In this document: one piece after another, positions 33,911-44,852 of the stretch
Layout: the number at the start of each line of letters is the position of its first letter
Numbering within the stretch: position 1 is the first letter of the stretch
NCBI GenBank assembly: GCA_025738555.1
Contig: JAOVFP010000009.1
Coordinates: 806,001-870,000, forward strand
DNA: 64,000 nt
DNA from: Cyathus striatus
Taxonomy: Eukaryota; Basidiomycota; Agaricomycetes; Agaricales; Nidulariaceae
Direction of reading: 5' to 3'
Position numbers and translations under genes: made by a program
The notes under the pieces: model-generated
What the model was told of the DNA's origin: nothing
Databases searched by the model: none
What the model saw: only the letters and a program-made list of their open reading frames with translations

Positions 33911-34753
33911 ATGCTTTTTGATCAAAAGACAAAGTTTTTCACTAAGAATGCTCGTAAGACAGCTTTTAGGCTCCTTCGAAGCAAGAAAGAACGAGCAGAC
34001 ATCGACCTCTTGATTCCTTGGCCGACTCGCAGCAATTTACCTACCTTTGAACAAGTTAAAGCTCAGAAGAAGCACGCTCGTCGGGCGGAAGACTATGTTC
34101 ATTATATTTGGAAGTGTCATGATTCGGTTGCTGTTGACGATGGTGCCGAACGCGACGAGGTAAGTAATCTTCCCGCTGTTGTAAAAGAGGCTGATGTTTC
34201 TCGTTTGAGTGATCCTTCCCTCACTGCAAAGAATGATAACGAGTATTGGCGTGTTTTCGAAGATTTGACTAATCGATTTGGTTCATTCTCAGTTTCGAAT
34301 GACGCTGCTTCAAATGAAGGTTCGTGCGCTGCTGCACACGTAGCTACTTCATCTTTGACTCGCTCCTTCAATATAGATACTTCATTGACCTCTGATCCGT
34401 CTATAGACAAGTCCTGGCGCTTCGAAAGACCTGAGTGTGCTCTCACCCGGAAACCTCGGGTAGCGCGCCGACCCGGATATTCAGCATGGCCTCTTCCCAC
34501 TTCGCTTGTTTCATACCTTGAGACGACGGACTACGCTCTGGATCGCATCAACTACGAACCTGAACCGAGGATTCAATCTGTGAAGTCGAGAAATTGGACT
34601 ATCACGAAGTCGCGGGCTTTGAAGAGGTATGAAGAGCTGTACACGCCTGAACGGGTACGTGAACAGCAGAGGTACTGTATGGAAGATATGGAGAAGAGGC
34701 TTCAAATGCCACTTTGGATGCCGAAGATGTCAGATTGTCCATGTTGCTGGTAA
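33911..34753 (+). CDS. Lineage-restricted family protein, member 2 (280 aa)
   Basis: Single open frame from MLFDQKTKFF to CPCCW. It shares with member 1 the N-terminal block (RADIDLLIPWPTRSNLPTF, EDYVHYIWK) and the C-terminal block (SAWPLPTSLVSYLET, NYEPEPRIQSVKS, MEDMEKRLQMP). The middle is Ser/Asp-rich and variable. Unlike member 1 it keeps many CpG codons (CGC, CGA). Function unknown; absence of signal peptide suggests an intracellular protein. Identity concentrated at both ends, with a free middle, suggests two selected regions. Confidence 0.6.
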   Translation: MLFDQKTKFFTKNARKTAFRLLRSKKERADIDLLIPWPTRSNLPTFEQVKAQKKHARRAEDYVHYIWKCHDSVAVDDGAERDEVSNLPAVVKEADVSRLSDPSLTAKNDNEYWRVFEDLTNRFGSFSVSNDAASNEGSCAAAHVATSSLTRSFNIDTSLTSDPSIDKSWRFERPECALTRKPRVARRPGYSAWPLPTSLVSYLETTDYALDRINYEPEPRIQSVKSRNWTITKSRALKRYEELYTPERVREQQRYCMEDMEKRLQMPLWMPKMSDCPCCW

Positions 34754-34828
34754 AGTATTGCGAGAAGGGAGTGGAGAGTTGGTGGTGGTCGTTGCTTTTG
34801 GCTAACCTTTTCTCTAGATAATTAATCA

Positions 34829-35110
34829 TTGGCAATGAAGTATTGGAAGAGAATTATGAAGAGCTCAAGTGCAATTACCCTATTCTTCTGGTACGTGAGC
34901 TTTATCTTTACTTTTTGGTACTCATCGCTTCTCCATCTAGCAAGAAATCCCTCAAACAAATGGAGTATATCAACGGTTGCTCAGTACATTGCCAGCCACC
35001 TTCAGCTCATTATTCGACCGGTAAGAGTGCTTAGGAGGTCGGTTACCTTATTTCAATACTGACAACAATCTCACTACAGACCTCATCTAATTATGTATAC
35101 TCTGAATACT
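34829..35110 (+). other. Conserved start of the 34.8-39.0 kb duplicated block
   Basis: The frame with WYSSLLHLARNPSNKW and VRVLRRSVTLFQY is matched almost word for word on the minus strand at 55858-56025, and its end also at 4300-4400. A GT-AG intron (about 34890-34941) is possible. I cannot decide whether this was a gene end or untranslated flank. Confidence 0.35.
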
Positions 35111-35598
35111 AGCCTACGTCTCTATCATTATCTTATTGCCTTTATGTTAGATATTATATGTTCCTTGTAATCACAGCTTTTGCTAGTTCTTTTGCTGTCT
35201 TCATGTGTATATCTGGTATTTGTATGATCTGCGCTGTTATAAATTATTTCATTTGTGCTTTTCTCCAAATTCACTGTTAGTATAAGAAGTGTCATTCCGA
35301 CTCTCTCAAGCCACCGTCGGTCTCGCCTCTGATGTGTTGACTAGTCACTCGCACTCATAAGAATACTCAATACAGCGGACTTTCAACAAATTCAATGCAC
35401 CTCAGTTGTCTATATAAACTTTGCGCACTCGACATTCTGCTTTTCTCTAGGTTTTCCACCTACCACCATCACCTCTACACACCTCAGTACTACCAACCCT
35501 TATCCTCTACCAACACTTGTCTTCCTCTCCCTACAAACCCTTATCCTCTGAATCCTCCACCTACCAACCCTTATCATCTTCTACCCTACGATATAACA

Positions 35599-36042
35599 AT
35601 GCCATCATCATCCCACCGTGCCTTCAAGGCTATCAACACTTTCCATAAAATATTTTCAAATTTGCTTAAGAATATAAAGCCTACACTGAACACTGAACCT
35701 ATTGAAGACTGTAATGTTGCTTTGAAAGATGATGTCCCTTTACCTGCCGCACAACTTTACACTAACATTCAAAAAGCTACACAAACCAGCCGGGAACGTA
35801 AGGTAAGTAGTTACCGTGTCCTTAGCCGAGATCTTGATCGCCCTTGGCCGGGAATGCCCATCTGTCCCAAAAGGGAAGATGAGGATATATATTTTGCAAC
35901 AGAGTGTCAACTTCAGCGGAGGCCTCGCGTACTACGTCGCCAACGACGTTCTCAAGAGATCCAGGTCAATAGAATTGTATATGAAGAAGGTATGCACTCT
36001 TCCTTTGCTACCATTTCGTCCTCATCTCATCCCGGCCTCTAG
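35599..36042 (+). CDS. Small lineage-restricted protein (147 aa)
   Basis: The product starts MPSSSHRAFKAINTFHKIF, continues with LNTEPIEDCNVALKDDVPLP, and ends in an Arg-rich part (QRRPRVLRRQRRSQEI). A TATATAAACT box lies at about 35411. The paralogue at 54979-55531 agrees through the first 75 codons and then has a TGA where this copy has CGA. GGTAAGTAG at 35803 is a strong donor-like word, so an unannotated intron that changes the C-terminus is possible. No family recognised. Confidence 0.5.
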   Translation: MPSSSHRAFKAINTFHKIFSNLLKNIKPTLNTEPIEDCNVALKDDVPLPAAQLYTNIQKATQTSRERKVSSYRVLSRDLDRPWPGMPICPKREDEDIYFATECQLQRRPRVLRRQRRSQEIQVNRIVYEEGMHSSFATISSSSHPGL

Positions 36043-36149
36043 CTCGCACACCTGTTCACAATCTAAACTTTCAACGACACTCCATCTCTTCTTCAAGTTC
36101 CGTCTCTTCCTGTTCTTCAACCACATCCATGACACCAAGTCAACCCTCT

Positions 36150-37420
36150 AAACATATATTTTACATACTCTAAGATGTCATTTCTTTTTGCTTATTGCTA
36201 TTATTCTGCATCTCCATGACGTGTCTTTTCTCCTTTGTTTAAATCACCTGCAATGATGCATGACCCTACGCACATACAACTATATTTTATCTATTAATTA
36301 TTCCATGGAACTGTCTTATTCGTACCTGCTGCTATATTATCTACGGAAATCGGTATTGTTCGTGCAACACGCATTGATCATCGCATTTGAGGTTGTCCGA
36401 ATACAACACAACGACCAAGTTACAGTTACTTGATTCAAATAAAAAGACATCTGTATCAAATTTCCATGAATTTCGGGTTCATAGAAACATAACAGCGCAT
36501 TCTGCTGCTGGTCTCAAGACGTGAAAAGCTTCCCAATAACGAAAAGAGCTCGGAAGGACCACCAGATAAGAATCTTAGAGATAACAAAGTGATACAGAAA
36601 TTCAACAGGCAGTCGTTCAACTTGTCCAGATCAAAACAACACGTCCAAAATTTATATGATACGGGCCACCGAGTAGACATTTAGTAGTTTGAAGGTTCTC
36701 CCGCCTGTATGATGCCAGGGAGGTTCGTTCAGATAAAAAACACAGTTCCAGACCTGACGCAAGATACAAAGAACAATCTCTCCATCACGGTGACCTAGAC
36801 ATTGAAGCCAAGCTTCCCTCCAAGTGATTTGAACATAGTCCAGGTCCCAAGAATAAATAAAAGTCCATATCCGAACCAAGATATCGACAACGTTCGTCCA
36901 CTAGTAGATGAAAATTATATTCTCGCAAGCTATTGCAGATCCCAATAGTATATTCGTACCCGAACCAATTAATATATGGGAGTCGTTCCAACCAGGACAG
37001 TAGTTGAGACAAGCAAGCCAATCCGAGATCCCCAAGAACATATATGAATCCGACCCGAGATGTCGATATCGTTCCTACCACCTAGGTCATTCCTTGGTAC
37101 ATTGACGTGTCTTGATAGCAGTCTCGGACCCCAAGAATATCCCCAAGATAGATTGTTCAGCCTTTGTGATATTTGAACGTTGACGAGAACTAGTTATCTT
37201 CACGCAGCAGAGTCGAATGAACGATTTAGTATTAGTTCTAGTCTTATCGAGGACACCGAAATTATCACCAAACGCTCGTCAATAACCTGCCAAATTACCT
37301 TCAACTTCGATGACTTCGAGGCACTCGGTCCAATCCCGAAATTTTCTCGACGATAAACTTCGATCTCGCGTTGATTGCAGAGCCCAGATAACTTCTGGAT
37401 GTTCGATGGTACCTTGATCG
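36150..37420. other. Duplicated stretch without recognisable gene
   Basis: Homologous in inverted orientation to about 53870-54960. Both copies repeat phrases such as CCAAGAATATCC/GGGATC-type words and TGTCAATGTACCAAGGAATG, but no open frame is conserved beyond chance. It may be 3' flank of the hydrolase or an old element remnant. Confidence 0.35.
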
Positions 37421-38662
37421 TTAAATACCCCACCCGCCAACAATCACCTCAACAACCCCCGCCCCAACCTCCCACTGCACATCATGTATCAAATGATGTC
37501 CTTTCAATCCACTTTCAGTACATTTCAGGAATAAAGAAAAAAAGAAAACATACCAGCCCCATCGACAAACTGCAACACACCCATCACCATACGCACCCTG
37601 CATTGAACGCATAACAGACGGGGACATCAACACATCACATGAGCCAGCTACGAGAGCAATCCGCATACGCATTTCGTCCGTACCATGACCCCGCAAAAAC
37701 GTGAGGTGTTTGATGACGTGCTGGATGTCCACGAACGGCAACATCATGGTACTAGGCTATATAATATTTTCCTCCTTATTCATCTGGTCCATAAATCCTT
37801 CCGGGACTGTATCTTCTCCACTGTCGTTGGCATAAAGCGAGCGCGCATGGGAAACCCCAAAGAATGCTCTGCTGACACTACGTGGGGTATTGAGCGCTGT
37901 ATATGCATTGCTTGGCAGTGTCATGCGGAGGAGTACTGTTGGATCTATTCGTAGCCAGTTTGTGTATCTATCAAAAGCATTTGGTTTCGGAAACGAAACG
38001 AAGGGAAGGAGGCGTACATAGGTAATCCACCACTAGGTAGAAACGGGCTTACACATACCATCCCGCTTATCTTGTTCTCTTTACGCAGTCGGTGTCCATG
38101 GCGGTCAAGGACGTACTGCGCTACATCGCCTCCGGCGGAATGCCCCACAAGCACAGGAGGCAGCGGGTGTGCTTGTTGGGAAATGTAAGACAAGACAGCT
38201 AATACGTCCTTTGCAAAGTGAGATTTCGGTAGAAGGTGGAAGTATGGTGGACGTGTTGAATCCCATTGCCTAGTTCATAATGATTAAAACGAAGAAACGG
38301 AATGAAGAAGGAAGAACGAACCAGACAATGAAACGGCATACACCACTCTCCGTTCCCTCATTGAGAAATACGATATCCAATGCATCCAGCACTATGCGCT
38401 CCCGTATCCCCCATGGACGAATAGAATCGGTGCTTTGGCTGTATCTGGTCCGTTGGGTGGATGGGACACAAGAACTTCAAGCTGACCACTGGAGATTGGA
38501 ACGAATATCCTCTCGATTCCATCAGGGAGAGGTGGGAGGAGCGGTTTAGGACGGCGTAGAGGGAAGAGAGTGAGGAGGAGGGGTGTATGCTGCTGCTAGG
38601 ACGAGGGATTTCACGAGTCCCAGTCCTGTGGGAAAGCGTGTAGTAAGAGCTTCGAGAGGCAT
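37421..38662 (-). pseudogene. Alpha/beta-hydrolase (KAPILFVHGGYG, GHSAGG), frameshifted
   Basis: Start MPLEALTTRFPTGLGLVKSL is at 38662. In the correct frames the copy has APILFVHGGYGSA (oxyanion loop), VVYAVSLSG before a GT-AG intron, YFHLLPKSHFAKDVLAVLSY, the elbow VLVGHSAGGDVAQYVLD, ISGMVCVSPFLPSGGLP, then WLRIDPTVLLRM, LVAGSCDVLM and a final GHHLIHDVQWE that supplies the catalytic His. One base is missing early in exon 1 and another after the intron, and the HGG exon has a TAG. So the catalytic residues survive but the gene is dead. The inverted counterpart is 52622-53870. Confidence 0.7.
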
Positions 38663-38699
38663 CGTAAGACACTCACGACAGTGGCGTGTTTATATCTAT

Positions 38700-39520
38700 T
38701 GCGATGGATACGTTGTTCAACGTGCTAGAGACACCGTGGTACGGCGAAAGTCGGGACATCTTGCTGCTAGTTGTTGACTGCACTGGCACGCCAAGCTAGA
38801 TTGTTGTCAATTAAGGGGTATGCCCATTGTACGTGGAAATTATGACTTGCGTGTGGTGTAATGAGAGGGAGAGTGTGCTGGGGATTGTAGAGACAGCGAG
38901 GAGGTGGTTGGAAAGAAAAATGCGAGTGCCGAGTGCGAGTGCGAAAGAGGCCTGGGCCGACGGCGGGGACTTGGTGGGGACGCTTATAGGTCCATGACAT
39001 AGTGTCTTTTCAGTCACTGCAGGGTTCAGCATTTGTCTCTTCCATTTTGTTGCCAGTGACGAACACCTGTTTCTCCTCTCATTCCTGAATCCTTCCGTTC
39101 TCCTTCATTGCTTACTTTTAGTGATACTGAACTAAATACCGAGCAAACCAAGAGCAAACTGGAACCAAATCTCAAGCGATCTCAAGTTGAAGTTTGGTTA
39201 CAAAGGTCTCTCTGAGACTTTAAATTTATTCAAGACGGTGTACATAAGTTTTGTATCATGAATTGTACATAACAATAAAAGATCTTCACTGTTCTGGTGT
39301 AATTAGAAGTTTGAGGGTCTTCGATGTTTATACAAGTCAACTTGCGTACGATTGTACCAAGCAATTCACCTCTCCTTACAGCTCTAAAGCCTTATCGCGC
39401 AAGCACAATGTATAAATCCAGTACAAGAGGCATATCTAAGCGCACGGTACAAGAGGAATGCACGAACATACTACACTCATCCTTACAACCAACGACATTT
39501 CCTGATACTCGATACCATGA
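38700..39520. other. Hydrolase promoter side and kinase gene 3' flank
   Basis: 38750-39000 is the inverted counterpart of 52320-52530 (ACAATCTAGCTTGGCGTGCC, CAGCACACTCTCCCTCTC). No gene. 39050-39520 shows nothing recognisable; AATAAA at about 39275 could be a polyadenylation signal, but on the plus strand. Confidence 0.35.
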
Positions 39521-39524
39521 ATTA

Positions 39525-41344
39525 CTAATACATCATTCTTGCCACTTTGGCCAAAGTTGCACGAAGTACCCTCATATCGTCTTCTTTCCTAATAATCCGA
39601 TCCCGTGAAGTTCGTCCGTCTAAGAGTTCCGGATTCAGCCGGACAACAGGATACGACACCAGACCATCTCCTCCAGCCCAGTCGAAATCCACAAGCTTAA
39701 CACATCCGTCTTCCCCGCTGATGATGTTTGCGTCACGTAAATCACCATGAACAAACCCTTTACTATGAAATTCGGCTACGAGCTTGTTCAAGTCCCTTTT
39801 CCAATTACTGAAGTGATCTGCAATATGCTTGTGCAAAGAAATAGGAACCGCACCAAGTTCTTCCATAGCGACGCCAAACCAGCCTCCCGGGAGATACTCG
39901 TAAGCGAGCAATTCAGGTGCATACCCAGCTTCAGCGCAGATACTGTGTAATTCAGGGCAATATTGACGAGCGAACTTAACTATAATATATCGCTCATCTT
40001 GCGCAGTTCTTGCATAGTATAAATTCCGACTGTGCGTCAGGTGCAAGCACCTGTAAATTTCAAACTCAAGGAAATCACCATCTTGTGGACTTGAGTTCTG
40101 CCATCGACGGAGTTTGGATACGGCAGGAAACCGAGCGTAATGCCGACTCTTCATCGTAAACATGTTGCATTGAATAATATCAGCGTGAATGCGAGCTTGA
40201 AGCACCGAAGCAGCAGTAAATGCTCGATATAGAGCTTTACGATCTCGTCCGTCCGAAGATGATTGAATGCACGATAAACCTGGAGTGAGGCTGACAATGC
40301 GGATCTGCGCGTCGAGACTTATTACAGCGTAGAACTTGACCTCTGGCCCTGTTTATAATAATCGTGAGGTTAGATATAAGTAATAAATCTGTTCATACCA
40401 ATAACCACAATCCCGAGTCCAGGGACCCTCCTTTTCCCTTTCAGCTCCTCAGGGAAACGCTCTAAACCACGTAGGAGAGAGTGAGAAAAGTGTGAAACAA
40501 GCTGAACTTCAGGGATGAGTGGATTTCCCGTGGATCGATTCCTAAACTCCGAGATGATGCACGCTACGGAGTAGACAGTACATATGACACCTGTTTCATG
40601 CTCAGCAGTGAGTATCGGCATATTCTTTTTATCATTCCTTGCAGCTAAGATCTTGCCCAATAGACCTAGACCGTCACTTCTCCTGTCCTGATCACTTGAG
40701 TAAAATTTACACATTTCCTGGGCAAAATCGTCGACAAATTCTTCAAGTAAAGGAATATTCACGTCTTCGAGTCCGTTAACATCAATGCGGCCATCGACAA
40801 TATCAAGAAATTCGCCGAACCCGTCGTATAGCAGAGATATCGGAGGAATATCACCAGCTTCCTGCGGCAGATCATCCAATATCCTCTGCTCCGGATCTTG
40901 CTGTATCACCTTGTAGGTAGATGGCTTCGCAATGGATGAATGCGACATAGTGGCTATCTTTCTCTGTTTGATACGAGGCCTAATGTCGTCGTCTGAAGGA
41001 AGTGTACGGAACTTTCTTTTAACTGTTGAGAAAAGTTAGCTTGCGTATGATATAAGAACCAATACAAATATACCCGGAGGACAAACCCACATCCCTTTTT
41101 CCTTCTTTAAATCCCGTACAAGAAATGAGATGCCCACTGCTCCTCCGGGAGCGACTCCCATCTCCAAGAGACTAGCGACTTCCAATGTTAACAATATTTT
41201 ACCGTCAACCTGCTTCTCCTTTACGAATGCTATGTGCCAAGGACGGATGTTGTAGGCGATCATATTCGCTTTAAGAAACTCCTCGACGGTATCCATGCTC
41301 CATTCTCTGACATCATCTGGCTGAGGCATGTAAGAGATAGCCAT
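39525..41344 (-). CDS. SAM domain + REase-like middle + kinase-like fusion protein
   Basis: Three exons (41344-41074, 41022-40399, 40348-39525) with 51- and 50-bp GT-AG introns give an uninterrupted 572-residue protein. Residues about 10-80 look like a SAM domain (WSMDTVEEFLKANMI, VDGKILLTL, LLEMGV). Residues about 200-300 contain IISEFRNRSTGNPLIPEVQ, resembling the E-x-K strand of a PD-(D/E)xK fold as seen in many basidiomycete relatives; that part is tentative. Residues about 380-565 are kinase-like: YIIVKFARQY (lysine), FVHGDLRDANI (HxD loop and Asn), KLVDFDWAGG (DFG-like). All four key positions are present, so activity is plausible. The architecture recalls effector-like nuclease/kinase proteins of fungi; role unknown. 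This is the only intact copy; the one at 58498-59380 lacks the kinase. Confidence 0.75.
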
Positions 41345-41512
41345 GGTAATAGTCGCAGGCTTATAAGGGAGGTTTGGCGAGGTATGATAGGAAGAATTGA
41401 AATAAATTGAAAAGCAGGCTTAATCGATTCATGGGCACTAATAATGTAACAATCTGAATTGCGATGGTCCAGTCTGGAATCTGAACTCCATCTGTCCGCC
41501 TCAATAAAAATG

Positions 41513-41880
41513 TTAAGTCAGTAACAATTTTGCTAGTGGGCTTCCTACTTGCTTCGGAATATTCGTACTTACCCGTCGGAGATTGGTTAGATTGCTATGC
41601 ATGTCACTGTAGTAGCTGGTTTTGAACCTGCTAGAAGGTCGAAATACGATGGCTAGACTGATTATACATCTGCTTAGTTTCTCCGTTGTTTCATAGATAG
41701 CCTTAATTGTTGTTGTAAGCCAGTTACAAACCTCGTTACGAAGTTGGCCGGTAGACTGCAAACAGGTGGCCTTCAAAATGACGCATCTTTTCTTTTGAAG
41801 TAGAGTACCCAATGTAGAACCTAGCTTGCACAGGCTACATATAACACATACAACTTGTTCTGTGTGGAAATGGTTTGCGC
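41513..41880. other. Upstream flank of the SAM/kinase gene
   Basis: It matches 59640-60130 in the same orientation. A short minus-strand frame exists but differs between copies, so I do not call a gene. Confidence 0.3.
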
Positions 41881-41924
41881 AGGCATCAAGGGAGGAGATC
41901 GGAAGCGCTGGACCGCTACTAGCT

Positions 41925-42110
41925 AGGTAATAGCCAATTTTGCTTCGGTGTCAGCGTGTTCATTCCCCGGAGGGACACCTATGTGTGCAGGTACCCAGGG
42001 GATGCGTTCCAAGAGTTCATCGAGATGATCCAGGATGGTGTCTGTGATCGAGTGATCAGACTATTCTGCGGATAGAGAAGTCTGGTTGTGGGACCGTGTA
42101 GGCTGACGTG
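41925..42110 (-). pseudogene. RNase H domain remnant of a retroelement
   Basis: The minus strand reads HSITDTILDHLDELLERIPW followed by VPAHIGVPPGNEHADTEAK. The pattern W-x-P-x-H-x-G-x(3-4)-GN-E-x-AD is the C-terminal motif of type I RNase H in LINE-type elements. Nothing before or after it can be assigned. The same fossil, more decayed, is at about 60170-60330. Confidence 0.5.
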
Positions 42111-42639
42111 CGTTCATAACGTTCCCCGAATTTATAATATTCCAAAGGTAATAGTTACGCTTTGGAAGGTGTTGGAGGTGGATATGATAGTGCGGGACGA
42201 GTCTCGCAAAGGAGGACGACCATGGCAGTGACTCGGACACTTAAGAAAGACGTAAAACGGTGCTACAGTAAGTACACTACGACGGCTACGGCCCGATAAC
42301 GTCGGTATATGTACTTACACAAGCCAGCCTCTCGCACTACCCGTTTCCCTTCCTGACCACCTCACCGTCTCTACAGTCCACAACACACTCCTCTCAGTAA
42401 AACATTCATTATTACGCTCTCTCCGAGAAAAATTCAAACCAACTATAAGCCCTATTCACCTGTCCCGGCCCAAGCGCTCGAGCGCTAGTAGCTCCTAATC
42501 GACATACATGCCACCTTGATGTGACACTCCCAACTAGTTATGGGGAAGCAATAGTTCCTCAGCCGACTTTCACTGCCTCCCACCACATGTCATAGAACAC
42601 AAGATATCCTACTAGAAATTGGTGAGGTAGCAGGCGCAG

Positions 42640-43860
42640 GGTATGCCGTTTCCTCCTCGTTTTCCTTTCTCCCTATCCGTTCTCTTTGCCAGTTCATTTG
42701 TACTCTTTTAAACCCCCCTTCTTCGAATCATTATTTTCCTGCTTCCTTTCGTTTCTCTCCTCCGCTTATATCCTCTCTCCTCGTAATCATCCGTCTTCCT
42801 CGACCTCCCCCTTCTCGTATTTACGACCCCCTGTTCTTTTCTCCAATATAGCACATTTACTTCCCCCCCCCCTTCCCTCCCTTCGTCGCCACCTCGCTAA
42901 CCCCCTCCAAACAGTACACCACCTCACTTCGGCCCCCACTCCTACCCCGAAAAGAGATACGTTGTACACAGCAGCCCTTCAGCCCGCGATACAGCGCCGG
43001 TAGTTATCCAGGGGACGTTACCCTCTTAGCTGGCGAATCTGTGTAGAAATTCTCTTGCGAATGGGATGGTACTGGTGCTGGATAACGAACGAGGTGGACA
43101 TCAAGAACGTACGAACATAAGTGAGTGAACTTCTTTGTGCGGTCCTCTGCTCCCCTCCTCTTTCTTATGTTCTCCTCCCTTCCTCCCCCTTCGCTCATGT
43201 ACTAACACCATTTCTAGTACAACTACCACAGCCGACATTCCATCGCGGCTCAGGACCTTGTAGGCTTTGCGTGTGGAGCCTGAGGGAGGGCGAGTTATTC
43301 TTCAATTTGCTCACCCGTGTGGTTGAGGTTATAACGAAGCAGCTGCCCTTTCCTATGCTTGAAAAAATTCTGGTGGCAGCGCTACCCTACCCTAGCAGCC
43401 CTCTTCACACCTCGTCTTGGATTTCTTCCTCTACTCCGCCAACACATCTCTAGGACTATCCAAGGTTCCGAAGGACACCTCGAAGTCCTCATTTCCGATC
43501 TACCTTCCTACGTTGAACGTGAAGCTAAAGCATCGATTCATTTACTGTTCATCCACGGAGGCTATGGATGCTGTTGCGCTGGATGATTGGGAAGGGGAGG
43601 GAAAGTGGTATATTGTGCTTCTTTATCCGGTTCGTCCCCTACCCTATTCCATTACCTCATCACTCATCTTATAACCGTTCCTACGACCCAGGCTACGCCT
43701 ACGCTCACTCGATTTACCCAACACGCTTTCACCTCCCCCAAATATCACTGTTCAAGACCAAAGATTCAGGCACAGGTCGCAAGATTGAAAGATGTCAATA
43801 CATTAAATTGCATGATAAAAATACGTGCACTTGACCACGAGTGTTTTGAATAACTTGGTG
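42640..43860 (+). pseudogene. Divergent hydrolase copy (second subfamily), broken
   Basis: The promoter block with GGCCCGATAA is at 42289. After a C/T-rich leader and an unassigned segment (GDVTLLAGES near 43015), the stretch 43355-43635 encodes HLLFIHGGYGC and VVYCASLSG followed by a GT donor, exactly where the other hydrolase copies have an intron. The following exon begins YAHSIYPTRFHLPQISLF, like STRPPYFHLLPKSHF elsewhere. A TGA follows the HGG loop and the nucleophile exon is absent. The paralogue is split between about 61400 and 64000. Confidence 0.5.
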
Positions 43861-44310
43861 GTGGAAGGACCTCCCGGTTGCGATATCTATCTTGCGTTTG
43901 GATGCAAATCTGATGAATGTCCTCAGGATTTTTTTTTTTTGTATATTGTCTCTAATGTCGTAGAGGGTGGAGGAGGAATATCGCTATATTTTCTTAGAAC
44001 TAAGCTTTCTGGTACACTGGTTTAATTCAGTTGTATTTTAATTAGGATATTTTGTGCTTTCTGCACTGTCGTACGTCATAAGTTAAGGTGTAGTATATTC
44101 ATTCTTTTTACTTTACTAATCTAAATTATATATATTATTCTCAATTTCTGAGGGTGTTTGTGACATATATCACTTCTATGATGTCAATGCTTGGTGGATC
44201 TTGACTCCTTTGCCGGGTCCTCCCTCACTCATGCTAACTCATCCACTGATTCAGTGCTGCCATTCAAAAACTGGTATGATTCACTGAATTTGTCTATTCA
44301 GTACTGGTCT

Positions 44311-44332
44311 ATATAAACCCTCTCGAGCTGCC
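44311..44332 (+). promoter_or_regulatory. TATATAAACC and CTCGAGCTG block, member 3
   Basis: GGTCTATATAAACCCTCTCG then AGCTGCCGTG. This is the clearest TATA box of the family, 118 bases before the ATG. Confidence 0.55.
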
Positions 44333-44429
44333 GTGTCCTCTCTAGGATTTTACTTCCTTGAGCCACCAACACCACGCCGTGTTAACACACTATTCTAACC
44401 CCAAATCACATACAAACATACCAAATATC

Positions 44430-44852
44430 ATGTTTGTTATCCAAAGAGTAAAAATGCTTACCAAAGACATTCGAAAGGTGGCCCCTTCTATTAGGCTCCT
44501 TCAAACTCGCGCCAATCTACCAAAATTCGAACAAGTTGCATCTCAGAAGGACATCCCTCGTGATACAAGCTACGCCCGCTATGTTGTCAGGTGCCGCAAA
44601 CCGTCTGGTGAAATTTGTCATGGCGCCGAGTCGTATGGAAGCTGTAGTGACGGCTGGGTCGGGATTGAGTATGTTGAGGCACACGAAGAGATCGAACCGC
44701 CTGGGAAGCACAGTTATAGGCGCTTCAAGTTGGACCCGGCTACGATATCCCGGATGCAGAAAGTGTCGCAGGTGCCACCAGGCGCCGAGCCGACACCACT
44801 TCAAAAGGTGTTGCGTAAATGGGAGAACGACCCAGATTATTTTAAACGTTAA
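44430..44852 (+). CDS. Lineage-restricted family protein, member 3 (140 aa)
   Basis: It starts MFVIQRVKMLTKDIRKVAPS. It shares promoter, leader and the N-terminal part with members 1 and 2 (RLLQTRANLPKFEQV, YARYVVRC), but then diverges completely into a short basic tail (YRRFKLDPATI, PTPLQKVLRKWENDPDYFKR). The shift could reflect recombination of a shared 5' end with another coding end. No known domain. Confidence 0.5.
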   Translation: MFVIQRVKMLTKDIRKVAPSIRLLQTRANLPKFEQVASQKDIPRDTSYARYVVRCRKPSGEICHGAESYGSCSDGWVGIEYVEAHEEIEPPGKHSYRRFKLDPATISRMQKVSQVPPGAEPTPLQKVLRKWENDPDYFKR

